Source: JBAZGG01 sp041653015
Lineage (GTDB): Bacteria; Bacillota_I; Bacilli_A; RFN20; CAG-826
Assembly: GCA_041653015.1 (NCBI GenBank)
Contig: JBAZGG010000005.1
Coordinates: forward strand, 1 to 64,000
Reading direction: 5' to 3'
Length of the DNA: 64,000 bases
Shown: one piece after another, positions 62,062 through 64,000 of the stretch
Numbering within the stretch: the stretch's first letter is position 1
How the letters are laid out: every line of letters starts with the position of its first letter
Program-made: the position numbers and the translations under genes
Notes under the pieces: generated by a model
Seen by the model: the letters and a program-made list of their open reading frames with translations, nothing else
Databases searched by the model: none
Told to the model about the DNA's origin: nothing

Positions 62062-63915
62062 ATGGAAGAACAGAATGATTTATTAGAACCGGTACGAATA
62101 TATAATTCTAAATTAAAAGATCAATTTCACCAAAATGCCGAATCATTTTTTGATGAACTGACAAAAAAAGCTGGCACCGATATAGGTGCCAACCGAGTGA
62201 CTATCAATGAATATAAACAGCTGTGCACTCAATTGGATAAAGGGATCAGCAAGAAAAAAGGTTTAACTAAGTTAAAAGGATTTTTAATCGCTCTCACCAT
62301 CATCGCTCTTGTGGCCGCTATCGTCCTGTTCGTGATGTGCGGAATTAATAAGGCTAGCAATTTTGTTCTATTCATCATCGTCGGCATCTGTCTCGTCTTG
62401 TTTGCTGCTGGGATGATCGTTCTTCTCGCCGTTAAAATTCGAACAGCGTTAAACGACGCAAAAAAAGTGGTGGAGAAATTACAAAAAGCCTGTGAAGAGA
62501 AAAAGAACGAGGGATTCGTTCAGATGAAATCGTTGAATGCTTCCTATGATTGGAACATTCCTATCTCTCTCGCCACTAAGACGACACCACTCATTCAATT
62601 AGATACTTTTTTTAGCGCGGATAAATATGAATATCTCCACGAAAAATATGGCTTCAATGAAAACACGGATGAATCGATTTCGAGCATTTATGCTCAATCG
62701 GGTTCAATTCTAGGCAACCCATTCGTCATCAAGCGCGACTACTCCCGACGCATGGGAACATACACATATGAAGGCAGCATCACCATTTCGTGGACGACGA
62801 CCATTCCTACGAAAGATGGATATCAAACCGTCACGCACACACAAACGTTGACAGCGACCGTGACAAAACCTAAACCATACTACTATCTCGATACTTGTCT
62901 CATCTTCGGCTCTGAAGCCGCTCCTAGGTTGAGCTTTTCTCGACAGCCGAGCGATGCTAACAAAATGTCAGAAAAAGATATTGATAGGTATGTCAAATCA
63001 TTTGATAAGAAACTCGATAAGATGGTGGAGGAGAGCTTGAAGAAAAATCAAAATTTCACTCCGCTGACGAATACTGAATTTGAAGCCTTATTCAACGCTT
63101 TAAACCGCGACAACGAAGTCGAGTTTCGTTTATTGTTCACCCCTCTAGCGCAGAAGAGCATGATCGAACTCATAAAATCGAAAGTGCCATTTGGAGATAA
63201 TTTCTCCTTTGTTAAAAGTCATTGCCTGAATTATATCGATGCTCGCCACATGGAGAATGCTATGCTAGAATTTTCTCCGTCGATGTTCATCGATTTCGAT
63301 TACGACAATGCCAAGTTACATTTTATAAACACTTGCGATGATTATTTTAGAAACCTATTCTTCCAATTGGCGCCTCTTCTAACCATTCCTCTCTACCAGC
63401 AGCACAAAGCTTTTGAATACATCTATCAGCAGCCATACTACGGCAATATCACGAGATTTGAAGTGGAATCGATGGCGAACTCCTATAGCTCTGCGCTATT
63501 TAAGAATCCGATCAGCGCTACGCCCGCCATTTTAAAGAGCATGTTCGAGAAAAAGGAAGGCAAAGCCGATAAAGTCACCATCCGCGCTCATTCGTATAAG
63601 ACGATTGAACACATCGAAATCGTTACGAAGATGGGCGGCGATGGTAAGATGCATGACATCCCGGTCCACTGGTTGGAGTATATTCCGATCAGCCAGGACA
63701 CACCATTTATGGTGCAGGAGTACAAAGCCACCTATCCCGAATTCAAGAATTCAATCGATTCTGGAAAATTTAACGATTTTGCTCGCAAGAATGTCGGCGA
63801 TGGTGGCATACTATTTAAAAGAGGTTTAATTTCATTTCTTACTAACAAGCAGATGGCGAGTTATAATGATAATGAATTAAATACATTACTTAATCTAAAC
63901 AAGGGGGAAAAATAA
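62062..63915 (+). CDS. Large membrane-anchored protein, unknown
   Basis: 617 aa. Two membrane segments near residues 68-90 and 97-121 with a helical region on either side. The remaining 490 residues look soluble and mixed alpha/beta: a beta-rich part (about 225-275, ISWTTTIPTKDGYQTVTHTQ) and a long helical C-terminus. I recognise no family. AAGGAG precedes the ATG. Its stop overlaps the start of a gene running out of the window, so the two are coupled. Confidence 0.65.
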   Translation: MEEQNDLLEPVRIYNSKLKDQFHQNAESFFDELTKKAGTDIGANRVTINEYKQLCTQLDKGISKKKGLTKLKGFLIALTIIALVAAIVLFVMCGINKASNFVLFIIVGICLVLFAAGMIVLLAVKIRTALNDAKKVVEKLQKACEEKKNEGFVQMKSLNASYDWNIPISLATKTTPLIQLDTFFSADKYEYLHEKYGFNENTDESISSIYAQSGSILGNPFVIKRDYSRRMGTYTYEGSITISWTTTIPTKDGYQTVTHTQTLTATVTKPKPYYYLDTCLIFGSEAAPRLSFSRQPSDANKMSEKDIDRYVKSFDKKLDKMVEESLKKNQNFTPLTNTEFEALFNALNRDNEVEFRLLFTPLAQKSMIELIKSKVPFGDNFSFVKSHCLNYIDARHMENAMLEFSPSMFIDFDYDNAKLHFINTCDDYFRNLFFQLAPLLTIPLYQQHKAFEYIYQQPYYGNITRFEVESMANSYSSALFKNPISATPAILKSMFEKKEGKADKVTIRAHSYKTIEHIEIVTKMGGDGKMHDIPVHWLEYIPISQDTPFMVQEYKATYPEFKNSIDSGKFNDFARKNVGDGGILFKRGLISFLTNKQMASYNDNELNTLLNLNKGEK

Positions 63916-64000
63916 TGGCAAACGAGTTAGATGAAGTGACTGGACCAGTTAACGAACAAGGGCAAGACATCAATGTCATCGCCAAGCAGATTCCTGTTAA
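63915..64000 (+). CDS. Start of a gene cut by the window edge
   Basis: ATG overlaps the previous stop (TAATG), with AAGGGGGA nine bases before. The first 28 residues read MANELDEVTGPVNEQGQDIN and more, which is too little to name. It is probably part of the same operon as the membrane protein upstream. Confidence 0.6.
   Translation, partial: MANELDEVTGPVNEQGQDINVIAKQIPV

Overview
The window comes from an AT-rich, low-GC Gram-positive-type bacterium, most plausibly an uncultured small-genome member of the Bacilli/Mollicutes-related gut lineages (Erysipelotrichales, Izemoplasma or RF39-like). This is an inference from gene content, not a placement. Supporting signs are promoters of TTGACA-17-TATAAT type, many Cys-lipidated proteins with a single membrane, a FakB/DegV protein beside a FabT-like MarR regulator, potABCD, CarD, an ECF-transporter S component and DUF898-type membrane proteins. 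TGA is a stop codon here and the tRNA-Trp reads only UGG, so this is not a Mycoplasma-type code. Rubrerythrin, an Fe-S serine dehydratase and an Fe-S old-yellow-enzyme reductase point to an anaerobe.

Layout. 1-9 kb: tRNA-Trp, a surface metallophosphatase, a MarR-FakB pair with its own operator, a PlsC-like acyltransferase, and a cysteine desulfurase/thioredoxin/membrane thiol-relay operon. 8.4-16.7 kb: an XRE regulator, an ECF S component, an Fe-S flavin reductase, serine dehydratase, LicD, a 5'-nucleotidase lipoprotein and a NUDIX enzyme. 16.7-19.5 kb: tRNA-His and a large DUF898-like membrane protein. 19.5-23.3 kb: a four-gene surface-protein operon. It encodes a small protein with a SipW-type signal, a multi-repeat carbohydrate-binding-like protein with the same signal, a signal-peptidase homologue lacking its catalytic residues, and an intact ER-type signal peptidase. 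This resembles the Bacillus TasA/SipW biofilm-fibre system in logic but is built differently, and it is the best candidate for an undescribed system.

23-36 kb: surface phosphoesterase, Ig/transglutaminase protein, DUF1919 protein, methyltransferase, CarD, acyl-ACP thioesterase and an AMP-ligase. 36-47 kb: a MacB-type ABC exporter, an amidohydrolase, a double-thioredoxin lipoprotein, and potABCD with unusual PotA and PotD. 47-50.4 kb: two tRNA clusters (five and two tRNAs), a C39-like lipoprotein and small genes. 50.4-52.4 kb: a 16-bp duplication of the tRNA-Ser 3' end followed by an AbiE toxin-antitoxin pair, an apparent mobile-element scar. 52.4-64 kb: DUF2804, membrane proteins, tRNA-fMet, a glycolipid GT4/acyltransferase pair, rubrerythrin, tRNA-Asp/Phe, an mgtA Mg2+ pump preceded by a structured leader with a 27-codon upstream ORF, and an unknown membrane protein at the edge.

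Regulation visible in the sequence: several genes have TATAAT placed 6-8 nt before the start codon and no Shine-Dalgarno, so they should make leaderless mRNAs. Two promoters carry perfect palindromes that look like operators. Intrinsic terminators are frequent and clear.
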